Assembly: GCF_000014965.1 (NCBI RefSeq)
Contig: NC_008554.1
Coordinates: forward strand, 310,001-374,000
From: Syntrophobacter fumaroxidans MPOB
GTDB lineage: Bacteria > Desulfobacterota > Syntrophobacteria > Syntrophobacterales > Syntrophobacteraceae
Direction of reading: 5' to 3'
Length of the DNA stretch: 64,000 nt
The first letter of the stretch is position 1, and every line of letters starts with the position of its first letter. The translations under genes were made by a program, and so were the position numbers. The notes below the pieces were generated by a model. It did no database searches and had not been told where the DNA came from. It saw only the letters and a list, made by a program, of their open reading frames with translations. Shown in pieces: positions 54,399 through 63,165 of this stretch.

Positions 54399-56129
54399 TC
54401 ACCCGAGTCCGTAACGCTTGAGCTTGTTGTATAGCTGCCGCACGGAGATCCTCAACTGCCTGGCCACCTGCGTGCGGTTGGCGTTCGTCATGGCCAGAGC
54501 CTTCTCCAGGAGGGCTTTCTCCCAGACGGCATGAGCCTCGGCCAGACTCCTCCCGACGCGCAAAGGCTCCGCGCCTTCATCGCGCCTGGCCTCCGGCCGC
54601 GCAAAGGCCGACAAGGTGTGCGGCAGGTGTTCGGCGCGCACCGTCTTTTCTCCGGGCTGCATGTTGATGAGCGCGCGTCCGAGCATGTTTTCCAATTCCC
54701 GCACGTTTCCAGGCCAATGGTAGGAGCAGAACATTTCCAGCGCCTCCGGGGAGATTCCTTCGACGTGGCGGCTGTATTCCTGGTTGAGCTTGTTGAGCAG
54801 AACACTCAGCAGCGGCGGGATATCTTCGCGCCGTTCGCGCAGCGGTGGGATGTGGATCGGCAGGACGTGCAGCCGGTAGAAAAGGTCGGATCGGAAATGC
54901 CCTTTTTCGACCAGGGAGGCCAGATCGACATTGGTCGCCGTAATGACCCGGACGTCGACGGGGACGGGGCGCGAGGCCCCCACGGGGACGATTTCCTTCT
55001 CCTGGAGCACGCGCAGCAGCTTGGTCTGAACGGCCAGGTTGCTTTCAGCGATCTCATCGAGGAAAATCGTCCCCCCCTGGGCTTCGAGGAAATGGCCTTT
55101 CTGACCGCCGCGTTTGGCACCGGTGAACGCCCCTTCGATATAACCGAAAAGCTGGCTTTCCTGGAGCGTGTCGGGGATTGCGCCGCAGTTCACCGAGATG
55201 AAGGGCCGTTGGGCGCGATCGCTCGAATGATGGATGGCATGGGCGAAGAGCTCCTTTCCCGTGCCGCTTTCGCCGGACAGAAGGACCGTTGCGGGCGTTG
55301 CCGCGGCCTTTCGGGCCTGTTCGAGCAGTTCTTGCATGATCGGGCTTACGGCTATAATATCCTCGAACGTGTACTTGGTGTCCAGGCGCCGGATCAGCCG
55401 ATGGGCCCTGTCCAGTTGCTCGGTCAGGGAACGCAGCTCGGAAACGTCGTGAATGACCGCGACGCTCCCCTTGAGAGCACCGTCTACGACAATGGGGGCA
55501 ACGTCCACAAGCACTTCGCGTCGCGCCGCGCCCACCTTCATGGGAACATGCTTTACCGGTTGGCGCGTGCGCAACACTTGCAGGTGCATGCTCTCGCCCT
55601 CGGCGATATCGACCGTGGCCGGCCGGTGAAGGACCTCCCGCTCCGTCATGCCGGTCAGCCGGGTGTAGGCTGGATTGATGAGAAGCCCCATCCCTCTTTC
55701 ATCCACCACGGATATGGCGTCCTGGGTCGAGTTGACGATGGCTTCCAACAGGGTGCGCGTTTCTTTGAGCTCGGCAATCTCGCATCCCAGGCGCTTTATT
55801 TCGCTTATGTCCCGAAAAATGGCCATTGCCCCGACGATCTCGCCTCGGGCATTGCGCACCGGCACCCTGTTGGTCATCACGGTGGTCATTCCGGTGTCCT
55901 GGATTTGATCCAGTTCGGCTTCCCCGGTTTCGAGGACGATGTGCAGCCGGGTGTTGGGGATCACATCCCGCACGTGATGCCCGAGAACGACATCCGCCGA
56001 TATCCCCGTCAGACGTTCGGCGGCGGTATTGAAGAGCGTGACGCGGCCATCGGCATCGACCGCCAGCACGCCTTCGTGAGCGGCGTCGAGGAAGGCTTTG
56101 ATTTGACTTTGCTCCATCTGCTGCTCCAT
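54399..56129 (-). CDS. PAS-containing sigma-54-dependent transcriptional activator
   Basis: A 576-aa bacterial enhancer-binding protein. Two PAS domains (about 8-125 and 130-250; LDAAHEGVLAVDADGRVTLFN and IVNSTQDAISVVDERGMG) form the sensor. The AAA+ core follows with Walker A SGESGTGKELFA, the sigma-54-contact loop GAFTGA (around residue 330), Walker B GGTIFLDEIAE and FRSDLFYRLHVLPI. The C-terminal Fis-type helix-turn-helix is NRTQVARQLRISVRQLYNKL. No receiver domain is present, so it senses a ligand or redox state directly. The start may be 56129 or the ATG at 56114. Its gene directly precedes the sigma-54 promoter that it most likely activates. Confidence 0.95.
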   Translation of the reverse strand: MEQQMEQSQIKAFLDAAHEGVLAVDADGRVTLFNTAAERLTGISADVVLGHHVRDVIPNTRLHIVLETGEAELDQIQDTGMTTVMTNRVPVRNARGEIVGAMAIFRDISEIKRLGCEIAELKETRTLLEAIVNSTQDAISVVDERGMGLLINPAYTRLTGMTEREVLHRPATVDIAEGESMHLQVLRTRQPVKHVPMKVGAARREVLVDVAPIVVDGALKGSVAVIHDVSELRSLTEQLDRAHRLIRRLDTKYTFEDIIAVSPIMQELLEQARKAAATPATVLLSGESGTGKELFAHAIHHSSDRAQRPFISVNCGAIPDTLQESQLFGYIEGAFTGAKRGGQKGHFLEAQGGTIFLDEIAESNLAVQTKLLRVLQEKEIVPVGASRPVPVDVRVITATNVDLASLVEKGHFRSDLFYRLHVLPIHIPPLRERREDIPPLLSVLLNKLNQEYSRHVEGISPEALEMFCSYHWPGNVRELENMLGRALINMQPGEKTVRAEHLPHTLSAFARPEARRDEGAEPLRVGRSLAEAHAVWEKALLEKALAMTNANRTQVARQLRISVRQLYNKLKRYGLG

Positions 56130-56462
56130 GTCTGACACGGCATCCCGTTGTCGTCGGCGAAGAGCCAAAATTGGCCGAGCCTCGGCGGAGCTCCCGGCGG
56201 ATCCCGTCCCGGCTGAGGCGCATGGGAAACGGGCGCAAGGGGTAGACCGCCATGAAAAGGGAACCGTCGCGTCGCTCCTCGATTCGGCCGGCGCTTCGCA
56301 TGGGCGATTGAACCGGGAAATCGAGAGGCGAACGGTGTGCCTTGTTATTATACAGCCAAAGGATGGGATCCTGCAAAAGGTGAAACTGCGGACGTGATCC
56401 TGTTTAACCCGCATTTGGAGGACTTGCATGGCGACTTCTCGGTGTCAGGGAGGAATTCGGTC
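56130..56462. other. Divergent intergenic region between the activator and alcohol dehydrogenase genes
   Basis: 333 bp. I searched for a second -24/-12 element and for the 14-bp repeat; neither is present in good form. GGAGG 9 nt before 56463 is the dehydrogenase ribosome binding site. Confidence 0.45.
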
Positions 56463-57569
56463 ATGACGATCCGCACTCGTGCTGCGGTGGTCCGCCGGCG
56501 TGGCGGGCCGTTCCTGTTTGAAGATGTCGAGATCGACGATCCGCGCGCGGATGAGGCCCTCGTTCGAATGGTTGCCTGCGGCATCTGCCACACGGACATC
56601 GCCGGGCGCGACGGGGCGCTGGGAGTGCCGCTTCCCGCCGTGTTCGGGCACGAGGGCGCGGGCGTCGTGGAATGCGTCGGCAGTCGAGTGGGCCGGTTCC
56701 GTGCCGGGGACAAAGTGGTGCTCTCGTTCAGTTCCTGCGGGGAGTGCCCCGGCTGTCTTGGAGGTCATCCGGCCCGATGCGGGGAGTTCGACGCGTTGAA
56801 TTTCGGCGGCGCGAGACCCGACGGTTCTTCGACAATCCGGGATGCAAAGGGTGCCCCGCTGGGAAGCTCTTTCTTTGGTCAGTCTTCGCTTGCCGGGTAT
56901 GCCACGGTCCGGGAACGAGGGTTGGTGGGGGTGGAAGCCGTCGATGAGGACGAACTCACGATCCTTGCCGCCCTGGGATGCGGCATCCAGGCCGGGGCCG
57001 GGACGGTACTGAACGAGTTGAAGCCCCGGCGGGGGGAATCGATTGCGATCTTCGGCGCCGGCACGGTCGGCCTGGCGGCACTCATGGCCGCCCGCCTGGC
57101 TGGAGCCGCGCCCATCGTTGTCGTGGACGTGGTGGCATCCCGATTGGAGCTGGCCCTGGAACTGGGAGCGGCCGTCGCCATTGACGGCCGCGCGGGAGAT
57201 GTGGTCGAGCACCTGCGCGAAACGGCGGGAAGCATCGACCACGCCGTCGAGACCACGGGTGTCTCGCGGGTGATCGATTGCGCCATGAAGGCCCTGGGCT
57301 CAAGGGGCAATATATCGTTGCTCGCGGTTTCCGCTGATGAAGGGGAGGAGCGTGTCCATCCGAAATCACGCGACCCCGGCCAGTCCGTCATTTACAGCGT
57401 CGCGGGCGACAGCGATCCGCAAACGTTCATTCCTTTCCTGATCCGCAAGCACAAGGAAGGCGCATTTCCCTTCGAGAGGCTGATACGCATCTACCCGGCG
57501 TCAAGGATCAACGAAGCGGTGAAGGATTCCCTGTCCGGGATCACGGTCAAGCCGGTGTTGCGGTTCTGA
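56463..57569 (+). CDS. Zinc-dependent alcohol dehydrogenase (aryl/benzyl-alcohol type)
   Basis: A 368-aa medium-chain dehydrogenase. Catalytic zinc ligands lie in ACGICHTD and FGHEGAGVVE. The four-cysteine structural zinc lobe reads CGECPGCLGGHPARC, and the Rossmann motif is IFGAGTVGLAALMAA, with an acidic residue after it (VVDVVASR) favouring NAD. The long FGGARPDGSS/FFGQSSLAGYATV region is typical of aryl-alcohol dehydrogenases. It is divergent from the sigma-54 activator, so both it and the 2-oxoacid oxidoreductase may serve one catabolic route from alcohol or amino-acid substrates. Inference. Confidence 0.9.
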   Translation: MTIRTRAAVVRRRGGPFLFEDVEIDDPRADEALVRMVACGICHTDIAGRDGALGVPLPAVFGHEGAGVVECVGSRVGRFRAGDKVVLSFSSCGECPGCLGGHPARCGEFDALNFGGARPDGSSTIRDAKGAPLGSSFFGQSSLAGYATVRERGLVGVEAVDEDELTILAALGCGIQAGAGTVLNELKPRRGESIAIFGAGTVGLAALMAARLAGAAPIVVVDVVASRLELALELGAAVAIDGRAGDVVEHLRETAGSIDHAVETTGVSRVIDCAMKALGSRGNISLLAVSADEGEERVHPKSRDPGQSVIYSVAGDSDPQTFIPFLIRKHKEGAFPFERLIRIYPASRINEAVKDSLSGITVKPVLRF

Positions 57570-57757
57570 GTTTTCGCGGCCGGGAGTTGTTTCGAGGAAA
57601 TGTATTTGTGCTTATAATGATAATCACCGATTCCATTCGTAAGGTTCCCTGAAACGATGCTTCAGCGGCGGCCGAATGGAATGAACGGGTCGGCGGAACG
57701 CTTCTTCGCGTGGCCGGCCCGCGATGCACTTTCAGTGCTACAAGATGGAGGAGATCG

Positions 57758-58117
57758 ATGACGTTGAAACGGAGCTCTTGGATTGCGTGGTGTTTGACCG
57801 CGGCTGTTGTTGCAACCTGCCTGGTTTTTGGAGGACCGCAGACGGGGTTCGCCCAGTCTGCCACTGAATGTGATGATTACGCCAAGGACTACGCCAACCG
57901 TCACACCAACGCGGGTGCGGACGTGGTTGGCGGCGCGGTTGCCGGCGCTGCGAGCGGCGCGCTGATTGGAGGGATCGTCGGCGGCGGCAGAGGCGCGGGG
58001 AAGGGCGCGGCCATCGGAGCCGGAGTCGGTGCGGTATCGGGTGGCGCCCATCATGCCGGCAATTGGCAATACCACTACGACGTGGCATATCGAAATTGCA
58101 TGCGGGGAAATCGATAG
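57758..58117 (+). CDS. Secreted glycine-zipper protein
   Basis: A 119-aa protein with a signal peptide (about 1-32, ending GFAQS). A glycine-zipper segment (ADVVGGAVAGAASGALIGG and GAAIGAGVGAVSGG) follows, and the C-terminus has YHYDVAYRNCMRGNR. Two Cys remain after cleavage (ECDDY, NCMRG), possibly a disulfide. The YMGG/rickettsia-17-kDa-like proteins of outer membranes share this layout. GGAGGA precedes the ATG. It stands alone. Confidence 0.82.
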   Translation: MTLKRSSWIAWCLTAAVVATCLVFGGPQTGFAQSATECDDYAKDYANRHTNAGADVVGGAVAGAASGALIGGIVGGGRGAGKGAAIGAGVGAVSGGAHHAGNWQYHYDVAYRNCMRGNR

Positions 58118-58568
58118 ACGCCGCATTCTTTCCGGAGTCGGATACCCGGGGAATGCGAGCACTTCCTGAAAACCATGAAAGACGCCGGGAGGGCGACTGC
58201 GGCGGCACCCGCGGATCGGGAGCTCTCGCAGCCGCCGCCCGGCGCCGAGCTTCGAGCGCTCGTGCGTGGGTCGAAGGCCGGGAGGCGCGCGGGACTCATT
58301 ACGATGCTCTTCCGTTGTGCGGCAGGACCATCGTCCTGAACCCAACCACCCGTCAGCCGGCGGATTGCCGGTGCGGCGGTGCGGTCGCTGCCGGGCTGCG
58401 CCGTTCTGCCGTTTCGAGATAGGCCTCCACTCCGGTTCGCAGCTGTTCGACATCGGAATCCGAATAGTCGGTCTCGACGTGAAGGAACGCAAGACCGTGC
58501 CGATTCTCGATCGCGCTGCCTGCTCCGGAACCCCGGAGCGGGCAGTGCGCTCATCCATGGCGTCGCGT
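58118..58568. other. Intergenic region between glycine-zipper gene and leuA
   Basis: 451 bp. I see no gene, repeat or clear terminator here. The ORFs on both strands have no recognisable content. Confidence 0.4.
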
Positions 58569-60080
58569 TCAGTGTGAGTTGGCGAAATACCGGTTGAACG
58601 CGTTCAGATAGGCCCGGGCACTGGCTTCGATGACGTCTGGGCTGGCACCGGTGCCGGAATAGACCGTCCCTTCGATTTCAACCCTCACCATCGCCTCGCC
58701 CAGGGCGTCCCGACCCATGGTGACCGCTTTCAGATCGTAGTCGCGAAGCTTGCCGCTGACGCCCACGATCCGTTCGATACCGTGGAAGACGGCATCGACC
58801 GGGCCGTTGCCTGTGGCGGCGTCGGTGATTTTCACTCCCTCCCTGGTCAGGGTGACCGAAGCGAGCGGGACCATGCTGCTGCCGCTCATGAGCTGGAGGC
58901 TGTGGAAGGTGTAGGTTTCCGGCACCCGGGTCAGTTCGATTTCCACGATGGAATGCAGATCCTCGCTGCCGATCTCCTTCTTACGGTCCGCCACGTTGAT
59001 GAAGCGGTTGTATACCCGGTCGAACACTTCCGGTAAGATCGTATAACCCAGCTCTGTGAGGCGGTGTCGCAGGGCGGCGCGTCCCGACCTGGCGGTCAGG
59101 ACGATCTTGTGCTGGCGGATGCCCACGTCTTCGGGCTTCATGATCTCATAGGTGCTGCGATCTTTCAGGATGCCGTCCTGGTGGATTCCCGACGAATGGG
59201 CGAACGCATTGGCCCCGACGATGGCCTTGTTGGGTTGGACCGGCACGTTCATGAGGCGGCTGACCATGCGACTGGTGCGGTAGATTTCCTGGCTTTTGAC
59301 GTCGGTGTGAGCGTCAAACGTTGCGTGGCGCGTCTTGAGCACCATGACGAGTTCCTCGAGGGAAGCATTGCCGGCGCGTTCTCCGACACCGTTGATCGTG
59401 CATTCGATCTGGTTGGCGCCGTTGCTGACGGCGGCCAGGCTGTTGGCCACGGCCAGCCCGAGATCGTTGTGGCAATGCACGCTCAGGGTCACCTTGTCGA
59501 GGCCGGGAACCTTCTCGCGCAGCTTGCGGATGATTTCCCCGAATTCGTCCGGCACGGCATAGCCGACCGTGTCGGGAACATTCACCACGGTGGCGCCCTC
59601 CTTGATGACGGCGTCAAGGACCCGGCACAGGTATTCGAAATCCGTGCGGGAGGCGTCTTCCGTCGAGTATTCCACGTCCTCGCAGAATCGCTTGGCGTAC
59701 TTCACCGCGTCCACGGCCTGCCGCAGGGCCGTGGCTCGATCCTGCCGCAGTTTTTTCTGAAGATGGATGTCCGAGGAACCCAGGAACACGTGAATGCGGG
59801 GACGCTCCGCATTGCGCACCGCCTCCCAGGCGATGTCTATGTCTTCCACCACGGCGCGGGCCAGCCCCGTAATCACCGGCCCCTTCACGTTTTCAGAGAT
59901 GGCCTTGACCGCGGCGAGATCATCGGGAGAAGAACACGGGAAGCCCGCTTCGATGACGTCAACCCCGAGCACTGCCAGCTGCTGTGCGATTTCAATCTTC
60001 TGGCGCTTGTTGAGCTTGGCTCCGGGGACCTGTTCACCGTCTCTCAATGTGGTATCGAAGATGAATATTTTCCTGCTCAT
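58569..60080 (-). CDS. leuA: 2-isopropylmalate synthase
   Basis: A 503-aa enzyme that condenses acetyl-CoA with 2-oxoisovalerate, the first step of leucine synthesis. It shows [16 protein letters not shown] near the start, [11 protein letters not shown]-type metal region, [16 protein letters not shown] and the flexible-linker region [16 protein letters not shown]. The C-terminal leucine-regulatory domain ([21 protein letters not shown]) is complete, so feedback inhibition is expected. The start at 60080 has AAAGGA 7 nt upstream. Expression is controlled by an attenuator 350 bp upstream. No other leu gene is adjacent. Confidence 0.97.
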   Translation of the reverse strand: MSRKIFIFDTTLRDGEQVPGAKLNKRQKIEIAQQLAVLGVDVIEAGFPCSSPDDLAAVKAISENVKGPVITGLARAVVEDIDIAWEAVRNAERPRIHVFLGSSDIHLQKKLRQDRATALRQAVDAVKYAKRFCEDVEYSTEDASRTDFEYLCRVLDAVIKEGATVVNVPDTVGYAVPDEFGEIIRKLREKVPGLDKVTLSVHCHNDLGLAVANSLAAVSNGANQIECTINGVGERAGNASLEELVMVLKTRHATFDAHTDVKSQEIYRTSRMVSRLMNVPVQPNKAIVGANAFAHSSGIHQDGILKDRSTYEIMKPEDVGIRQHKIVLTARSGRAALRHRLTELGYTILPEVFDRVYNRFINVADRKKEIGSEDLHSIVEIELTRVPETYTFHSLQLMSGSSMVPLASVTLTREGVKITDAATGNGPVDAVFHGIERIVGVSGKLRDYDLKAVTMGRDALGEAMVRVEIEGTVYSGTGASPDVIEASARAYLNAFNRYFANSH

Positions 60081-60485
60081 GTCATGTCCTTTCCGTTGAA
60101 CAAACACTGTCGTCGCTTGCCCGTTGCGCACCGACCCCCGAGAAGGCCGGGGCGCGACTGAGGCCGGAGTCCATCCGGGGAAACCACCTTTTCGGGAGTT
60201 TCCGGCAGAAACGAGGCCTGACTCGCCCTGCAAATCCGTGTTGCCTGCCGTCGGAGCGCGCGACACCTCCCCGCGCGCGTCCGTGAGGGGCGGGGCACGC
60301 CTCGCCCCTGCTACGACGGCTTCCGAGAATGCCGGTCGTCAGGCTGAACGCTTTGTAGGTCCGATAGTTCCATGTCGGTCACCTCCTTCGGAAAAAGTCA
60401 ATGCCGCGAAAAGCACGGCGCACCAAAACAAAAAGGCCATGGAGTTTCCCCCATGGCCTTAGGTTTGGACGGTATGCAGCGCGCT
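60081..60485. other. leuA leader region
   Basis: 405 bp between the leader peptide stop and leuA. It holds the attenuator terminator (60433-60460). Nearer leuA is a long imperfect GC hairpin around 60285-60312 (AGGGGCG...CGCCCCT). The rest shows nothing recognisable. Confidence 0.5.
60426..60460 (-). terminator. Leucine-attenuator intrinsic terminator
   Basis: On the minus strand AAGGCCATGG (60451-60460) pairs perfectly with CCATGGCCTT (60433-60442) around an 8-nt loop, followed by a T-rich tail (TTTGTTTT). It lies 25 nt after the leader peptide stop codon and 350 bp before leuA, the arrangement of translation-coupled attenuation. Confidence 0.9.
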
Positions 60486-60575
60486 TCAGAGCGCGGGCAA
60501 GAGAAAGGCACGAGGTCTCCGCGTCCGACCATTCAGGTCGAGAAGAAGTAGGGATAGGACGAGAGCCTGGATCAT
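60486..60575 (-). CDS. leuL: Leucine leader peptide (LeuL-type)
   Basis: A 29-codon ORF. Seven of the first 14 codons are leucine, with four in a row (LVLSLLLLDL), and they include CTA and CTT, codons rarely used in this GC-rich DNA. AAAGG stands directly before the ATG region. A GC hairpin overlaps its stop codon, and the terminator follows 25 nt later. When charged tRNA-Leu is scarce the ribosome would stall in the Leu run and let an antiterminator form. Confidence 0.85.
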   Translation of the reverse strand: MIQALVLSLLLLDLNGRTRRPRAFLLPAL

Positions 60576-60631
60576 GACCTTTCCTTGTGGCCTTCCTGGT
60601 GTCGTTGTCGTGCCCGGTTGCCGAAAATCTC

Positions 60632-60772
60632 TCAGATAACCAGGGCAATACCGAAGCACAGGGCGATCTCTACCGCAAAAACGAACAAATAAAACGCGAA
60701 CTTGCCTGCCGGAAGATCCTCGATGATGCGGTTCGATTCCTGCATGACCTGACTGGCTTGTGCCGTGTCCAC
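60632..60772 (-). CDS. 46-aa single-span membrane protein
   Basis: A small gene starting at GTG 60772, 6 nt after GGAGGA. It encodes a soluble N-terminal helix (ASQVMQESNRIIEDLP) and one hydrophobic span (FAFYLFVFAVEIALCFGIALV) ending at the C-terminus. It lies between the promoter and the leucine leader peptide, so it is in the leuA leader transcript unless an internal promoter exists. No family recognised. The ribosome binding site, the clean amphipathic-plus-hydrophobic layout and the promoter upstream support a real gene. Confidence 0.7.
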   Translation of the reverse strand: MDTAQASQVMQESNRIIEDLPAGKFAFYLFVFAVEIALCFGIALVI

Positions 60773-60815
60773 CTTGCTCCTCCGACCGATTCCGTTCGTG
60801 ACCCTTGCTCTGCTT

Positions 60816-60844
60816 CATATATCAGTTCGCAACCGATATGTAAA
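60816..60844 (-). promoter_or_regulatory. Sigma-70-type promoter for the small membrane gene and leuA
   Basis: On the minus strand TTTACA (-35, plus coordinates 60839-60844) and TATATG (-10, 60816-60821) are separated by exactly 17 bp in AT-rich DNA. The start of transcription would lie near 60809, upstream of the 46-aa gene. Confidence 0.6.
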
Positions 60845-60997
60845 TTGATTATATTGTCGGATCGAAAAACTTCAAGACCTGAAAGCGACCAACAGGTGTG
60901 ACGGGTGGGAATCCTCGGGCCGATGGGTTATGGTTGCACCAATATGGAACAGGCGCGGTCCCGATCGGGTGCGACCGGATTTAGGAAGGTATGGGCG

Positions 60998-62281
60998 ATG
61001 CGGGAAAAGGTCGGATTCGACATTGTGCCTCCGGATGTCATGGCGATGATGGGCATCCTGTCGGACGCCGGCCATGGCGTTTGGCTGGTGGGCGGCGCGT
61101 TGCGCGACCACTTTCTGGGGCAGGCGCCCAGGGACTTCGATCTGGCGACGGACGCCTCGGCCGATGAAGTGGTGAGACTCTTCCCGAGGGTCATTCCCAT
61201 CGGAATTCGGCATGGGACGGTCCAGGTCCACACCAGGACCAGGGACGTCGAGGTCACCAGCACTCCGGGAAGCGGACTGGAAGGGATTCTAGAAGATCTC
61301 GGCCGGCGGGACTTCACAATCAACGCCCTGGCGTTGTCGTACCCGGAAGGATCGTTCCTTGATCCTCACGGCGGGTGCAACGACGCCGACGCCCGGATAC
61401 TTCGCGCCGTGGGGGATGCGGGCCGTCGTTTTCGCGAGGACCCGCTGAGGGTGCTGCGAGTCTTCCGGTTCGTCAGTGAGCTCGGGCTTGACGTCGAGCC
61501 GGGAACCTGTGCCGCGGCCCGCTCCGAGGCGAACGGTCTCGCCGCGGTTGCGGGGGAGAGGGTACGCGAGGAGGTCTTCAGGATCCTTTCGGGCGGGAAC
61601 GCCGTGAGTGCCCTCCGGCTTATGGAGGAAAGCCGCGTGTTGCGAACGGTTTTGCCCGAGCTCCACGAGAGCGGGTGCAGTCACGCCATCGACACGATGG
61701 GACGATGTCCGAACCGGTTGAGGATCAGGATGGCCGCGTTGCTCCACGGCCTGGTGGAGGAAGAAGCCTCCCTTGGAGCCGTCTCTCCATGCGGGCGCTG
61801 CGTTTCAAGCCGCAGGGCCGAAGAGGTGATGGTGCGGTGGCGGCTGTCGCGCAGGCAAATTCAGGGTGTTCTCGGCATTCTGGAGAACCCGCTTCCGGGC
61901 GACTCGGCGAATTGGACTGACGCGGATTTGCGACGCTTCATAGCGCGGACCGGTCCGGAATTTGCCGGGGATGTCCTGGAGCTTGCCCGGGCCTGTCGCG
62001 CCGCGGGCGGCGATTCCGCCGGCGCGGAGCAACTGAGCGGCCTGTACCGGCGCTATCGCGGGGAAGTGGAGTTGCGTCCCGTTCCGAGGCTGAGGGACCT
62101 TCCCATAACCGGTGAAGACGTCATGCGCATCACCGGGCTCAAACCCGGTCCACGCGTGGGAAAAATTCTCGAAAGGGCTCACCTGGAAGTTATCGAGAAT
62201 CCATTTATGAATGAAAGAAAAATTCTTATGGATTTTATCCGAAAAGAATTCCATAAAGAGGCAGAAATCGAAACGTCGTGA
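60998..62281 (+). CDS. CCA tRNA nucleotidyltransferase / poly(A) polymerase family protein
   Basis: A 427-aa class II nucleotidyltransferase. The catalytic head has LVGGALRDHFLG, the metal-binding pair in RDFDLAT, and GRRDFTINALA, with the RNA-binding region GRRFREDPLRVLRVFRF. No HD phosphohydrolase motif is evident in the C-terminal half, which ends with PITGEDVMRITGLKPGPRVGKILE, typical of CCA enzymes. The start at 60998 has AGGAAGG 8 nt upstream. CCA addition is the likely role; poly(A) polymerase is the alternative, because some bacteria split these activities. Confidence 0.88.
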   Translation: MREKVGFDIVPPDVMAMMGILSDAGHGVWLVGGALRDHFLGQAPRDFDLATDASADEVVRLFPRVIPIGIRHGTVQVHTRTRDVEVTSTPGSGLEGILEDLGRRDFTINALALSYPEGSFLDPHGGCNDADARILRAVGDAGRRFREDPLRVLRVFRFVSELGLDVEPGTCAAARSEANGLAAVAGERVREEVFRILSGGNAVSALRLMEESRVLRTVLPELHESGCSHAIDTMGRCPNRLRIRMAALLHGLVEEEASLGAVSPCGRCVSSRRAEEVMVRWRLSRRQIQGVLGILENPLPGDSANWTDADLRRFIARTGPEFAGDVLELARACRAAGGDSAGAEQLSGLYRRYRGEVELRPVPRLRDLPITGEDVMRITGLKPGPRVGKILERAHLEVIENPFMNERKILMDFIRKEFHKEAEIETS

Positions 62282-62313
62282 AGGCGCAAAATCCGAACGT
62301 TGGAGGATGAAGA

Positions 62314-63006
62314 ATGCTGGTTAAGAATTGGATGAGCAAGACGGTGGTCACCATTGAAGAAGATGATTCGATGCAACATGCCATGAGCCTGATGAAGGAA
62401 CACAAGATCCGCATGCTGCCGGTGGTTGCCAGGGGGAAGCTGGTCGGCGTGGTGTCCGACACGGACCTCAAGCGGGCTTCGGCCTCCGATGCCACGACCC
62501 TGGACATGCACGAACTGCTCTACCTTATTTCCAAGATCAAGGTCCAGGACATCATGACCAAGACTCCCATCACCGTCTCGCAAAACTTCACCGTGGAAGA
62601 GACCGCGGAACTGCTGATGAGGAAGAAGATCTCGGGCTGTCCCGTGTTGGATGACGACGGACTGGTGGTCGGGGTCATCACGCGCGACGATCTTTTCAAG
62701 GTCCTGATCATGCTGAGCGGGCTCGGCAAAAAGGGCATCCAACTGGCTTTCCAGGTGGAGGACCGTTCCGGCTCGATCAAGAACATCACGGACGTTATCC
62801 GCAAGTACGACGGTCGGATCGCGAGCATCCTGAGCTCGTATGAATATGCGGCGCCCGGCCATCGCATCGTATACATCAGGACCTACGATATAGACCGCGC
62901 CGTCCTACCGAAGCTGGTCGAGGAACTGAAGCAAGTTGCCATGCTGATCTACATCGTGGACCACCGCGACAACAAGCGGGAAATATTCCACGACCTGGTG
63001 GCATGA
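62314..63006 (+). CDS. CBS-pair and ACT-domain protein
   Basis: A 230-aa cytoplasmic protein. Two CBS domains (residues 1-62 and 75-135; MSKTVVTIEEDDSMQHAM and IMTKTPITVSQNFTVEETAE) are followed by an ACT-like domain (IQLAFQVEDRSGSIKNITDVI). AcuB and related regulators have this order. Ligands of CBS pairs are usually adenosine nucleotides, those of ACT amino acids. It starts 33 bp after the CCA gene, so the two are probably co-transcribed. Target unknown. Confidence 0.9.
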   Translation: MLVKNWMSKTVVTIEEDDSMQHAMSLMKEHKIRMLPVVARGKLVGVVSDTDLKRASASDATTLDMHELLYLISKIKVQDIMTKTPITVSQNFTVEETAELLMRKKISGCPVLDDDGLVVGVITRDDLFKVLIMLSGLGKKGIQLAFQVEDRSGSIKNITDVIRKYDGRIASILSSYEYAAPGHRIVYIRTYDIDRAVLPKLVEELKQVAMLIYIVDHRDNKREIFHDLVA

Positions 63007-63091
63007 GAAAACTGTGCGGGCGGTTCAAACGATGCGCCCTGCGTCCGTTGCGCGAGTCGTTCCCCCCGACCGAGCCACGGGCCGACAAAGG

Positions 63092-63124
63092 AAAACCGGC
63101 GGGTGTTCACCCGCCGGTTTTCCT
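63092..63124. terminator. Bidirectional terminator between CBS-ACT gene and livF
   Basis: A perfect 14-bp stem (63092-63105 with 63108-63121), effectively with a short loop, has A residues before and T residues after, so it can act on both strands. It separates the plus-strand CBS-ACT gene from the converging livF. Confidence 0.88.
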
Positions 63125-63165
63125 TTCACACACGCAAAATTCCCGGCCTGTTCCGGCCAATGGGA

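Noticed and set aside
60265-60320. GC hairpin upstream of leuA as a fourth copy of the dispersed repeat
   Set aside because: Only the GGGGCGGGG...CGCCCCTGCTAC-like segment is similar; the flanking blocks do not align, so a chance GC hairpin is more likely.
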